Shown one piece after another: positions 62,689 to 64,000 of a stretch of 64,000 bases of DNA (position 1 is its first letter; every line of letters begins with the position of its first letter). Location of the stretch: assembly GCA_018268195.1 (NCBI GenBank), contig JAFDWZ010000049.1, forward strand, positions 1 through 64,000. The letters are read 5' to 3'. The position numbers and the translations under genes were made by a program. Below the pieces are notes generated by a model. It was not told where the DNA came from, ran no database searches, and saw only the letters and a list, made by a program, of their open reading frames with translations. The DNA comes from Bacteroidota bacterium (GTDB lineage: Bacteria; Bacteroidota; Bacteroidia; AKYH767-A; OLB10).

Positions 62689-64000
62689 ATTTTGTTTTTA
62701 TATAGTTGAAATAATAGTCAAAGTTAAGCACTTCGCCTGTAATATTTTTACATAGCTCATCTGAAAGCAAGGTTCTGCCGTACTGATGTATGTTTTGTCG
62801 CAACCAAAGTAGCAAAGGCATCATATTACCGTTTTCGATATGATGCATTAAGTCGGGGTTTTCCTTACTTGCAAAATGAAAAAACTGTGATGCATAAAAG
62901 CTACCCATGGAGTAAGTGGGGAAATAACCAAAACTACCGTGGCTCCAGTGCACATCCTGCAACACCCCTTTATCTGCCGAAGGCACATCAATGCCGAGAT
63001 ACTCCTTGTATTTTGCATTCCACACTTCGGGCAATGCTTTTGCATCGAGTTTGCCTGCCAGTATTTCTTTTTCTATTTCGAAACGAATGAGCACATGCAG
63101 ATGATACGTTAGCTCATCGGCATTGGTGCGGATGAATGATGGTTTTATTCTGTTTATTGCCTTATAAAATTGTTCGGCTGAAATATTTCCAAGCTGAGAA
63201 GGGAATTGCTGTTGCAGATAACCGTAATTATGATTCCAGAAAGCGCGTGACCTGCCTACATGATTTTCCCATAATCGGGATTGCGACTCATGAATACTCA
63301 GACTGAGATATTCACCTGAAGGAAGACCGTAATCATCAGAAGGAAGCCCCTGTTCATATAATGCATGACCACATTCGTGAATGCAGCTTCCAATCATTTC
63401 AAACAAATCATTTTCGCTGATACGAGTTGTAACGCGAACATCGTCAGCAGAAAAATTGGTGGTAAAAGGATGAGCAGAAATATCTTGCCGGCCTGCATCA
63501 AAATCAAAATTCAGTTGCCTGAGCAGATACAAACCAAAATTCCACTGTTTGTCTTTGTCGTAAAATTTAAAAAGAAAATTATCCTCAGGCTGCTGCTTCC
63601 GCAGCAACTGTGTGATGTATGGAACCAACTTATTGCGCACTCCTTCAAATAGCTTATCTACGAAGGAAGTTTTCAATCCTGTTTCATATAGGTTGAGATG
63701 TGCATCATACGGATGTTGCTCATAACCCAGCAAGTCGGCCTCTTTTCTTTTCAGGTCAATGAGTTTTTGCAAATGAGGCATGAAGATGCTGTAATCCTTT
63801 TTCGTACGTGCTTGCTGCCATGCATGAAAACTTGCAGAGACACATAGGTTAAGCTCGGTTACAAAGGCTGTGCTGTATTTTTTTTGTTGTGCATAAATGC
63901 GATACGACTCCAGCACGTTAGCACATTCTTTGGGGCCTAATCCGGTAGCACTGCTGCGCAACGATTCGAGTAAATTGCCATACTTACTATCGGTAATCAA
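62669..64000 (-). CDS. Carboxypeptidase M32 (5' end beyond the window)
   Basis: 443 codons of a thermostable-carboxypeptidase-type enzyme are present; roughly 50-60 N-terminal residues are missing, judged from the usual length near 500. The frame is open to the last base, and the TTG there is internal, not a start. The M32 zinc motif HECGH is in FEMIGSCIHECGHALYEQGL, followed by GLPSGEYLSLSIHESQSRLWENHVGRS with the third ligand Glu. IRTNADELTYHLHVLIRFEIEKEIL and VHWSHGSFGYFPTYSMGSFYASQ are family signatures. It removes C-terminal residues from peptides in the cytoplasm. The small lipoprotein gene overlaps its stop by 20 bases. Confidence 0.93.
   Translation of the reverse strand: MITDSKYGNLLESLRSSATGLGPKECANVLESYRIYAQQKKYSTAFVTELNLCVSASFHAWQQARTKKDYSIFMPHLQKLIDLKRKEADLLGYEQHPYDAHLNLYETGLKTSFVDKLFEGVRNKLVPYITQLLRKQQPEDNFLFKFYDKDKQWNFGLYLLRQLNFDFDAGRQDISAHPFTTNFSADDVRVTTRISENDLFEMIGSCIHECGHALYEQGLPSDDYGLPSGEYLSLSIHESQSRLWENHVGRSRAFWNHNYGYLQQQFPSQLGNISAEQFYKAINRIKPSFIRTNADELTYHLHVLIRFEIEKEILAGKLDAKALPEVWNAKYKEYLGIDVPSADKGVLQDVHWSHGSFGYFPTYSMGSFYASQFFHFASKENPDLMHHIENGNMMPLLLWLRQNIHQYGRTLLSDELCKNITGEVLNFDYYFNYIKTKYDELYA

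Overview
The window is chromosomal DNA from a member of the Bacteroidota, moderately AT-rich by eye. The evidence is consistent across several independent features. There are type IX secretion (T9SS) and gliding genes (porU, porV, a PorP/SprF protein, gldJ). At least four cargo proteins carry a C-terminal T9SS sorting domain. There are TonB receptors with carboxypeptidase-like N-domains and many Bacteroidota-only families (DUF6029, DUF4249, DUF6913, DUF7935, Omp28, HYC_CC_PP). The tmRNA tag reads GETNYALAA, and TAnnTTTG-type -7 promoter elements lie upstream of many genes. I cannot name a genus. No prophage, insertion sequence, CRISPR array, rRNA or tRNA gene is visible, and no gene-free stretch exceeds 300 bases.

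Layout. 1-9.7 kb: the tail of a halogenase-like flavoprotein, a geranylgeranyl-reductase-family flavoprotein, yebC divergent from the tmRNA gene ssrA, ftsE with a coupled small gene, then aroK, def, ruvX, dapD, a heptosyltransferase-like GT9 and a DnaQ/GIY-YIG fusion nuclease. 9.7-19.4 kb: ispF and a T9SS/gliding locus (porV and porU on the minus strand; sprF-like, gldJ and murF on the plus strand). 19.5-24.7 kb: a TPR protein, an ECF sigma/anti-sigma pair, and a large M1 peptidase whose C-terminal third looks like an Omp85-type barrel. 24.7-31.2 kb: a minus-strand run of thioredoxin-fold and T9SS-exported proteins (two Omp28, TlpA, DUF6029 barrel, CTD protein) plus ogt. 31.4-41.4 kb: surface-polysaccharide genes (GNAT, deacetylase, Wzi/RemB-like barrel, sugar transferase, DUF354) beside a ligA-DUF6913-dapA operon.

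41.5-51.6 kb: an exported subtilisin, a TonB receptor/DUF4249 pair, DUF2911, a YpfJ-like metalloprotease, an exported peptidylarginine-deiminase-like enzyme and an O-methyltransferase. 51.7-54.8 kb: a probable copper locus (HYC_CC_PP-like protein, TonB receptor, HMA protein). 54.8-64 kb: paaG/paaH-like acyl-CoA enzymes, an alpha-oxoamine synthase, an acyltransferase-3 protein, a two-component pair, a small lipoprotein and an M32 carboxypeptidase that runs off the end.

How it fits together: the dominant theme is the cell envelope. The T9SS genes provide the export and surface-attachment machinery; the subtilisin, the deiminase and two proteins of the Omp28 locus are plausible clients. The strongest candidates for something little described are the M1-Omp85 fusion, the Omp28/TlpA/DUF6029 thiol locus, the exported deiminase with a PPAD-like residue set, and the sugar transferase whose usual membrane segment is replaced by a methyltransferase-like half. 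None of these was checked against databases.
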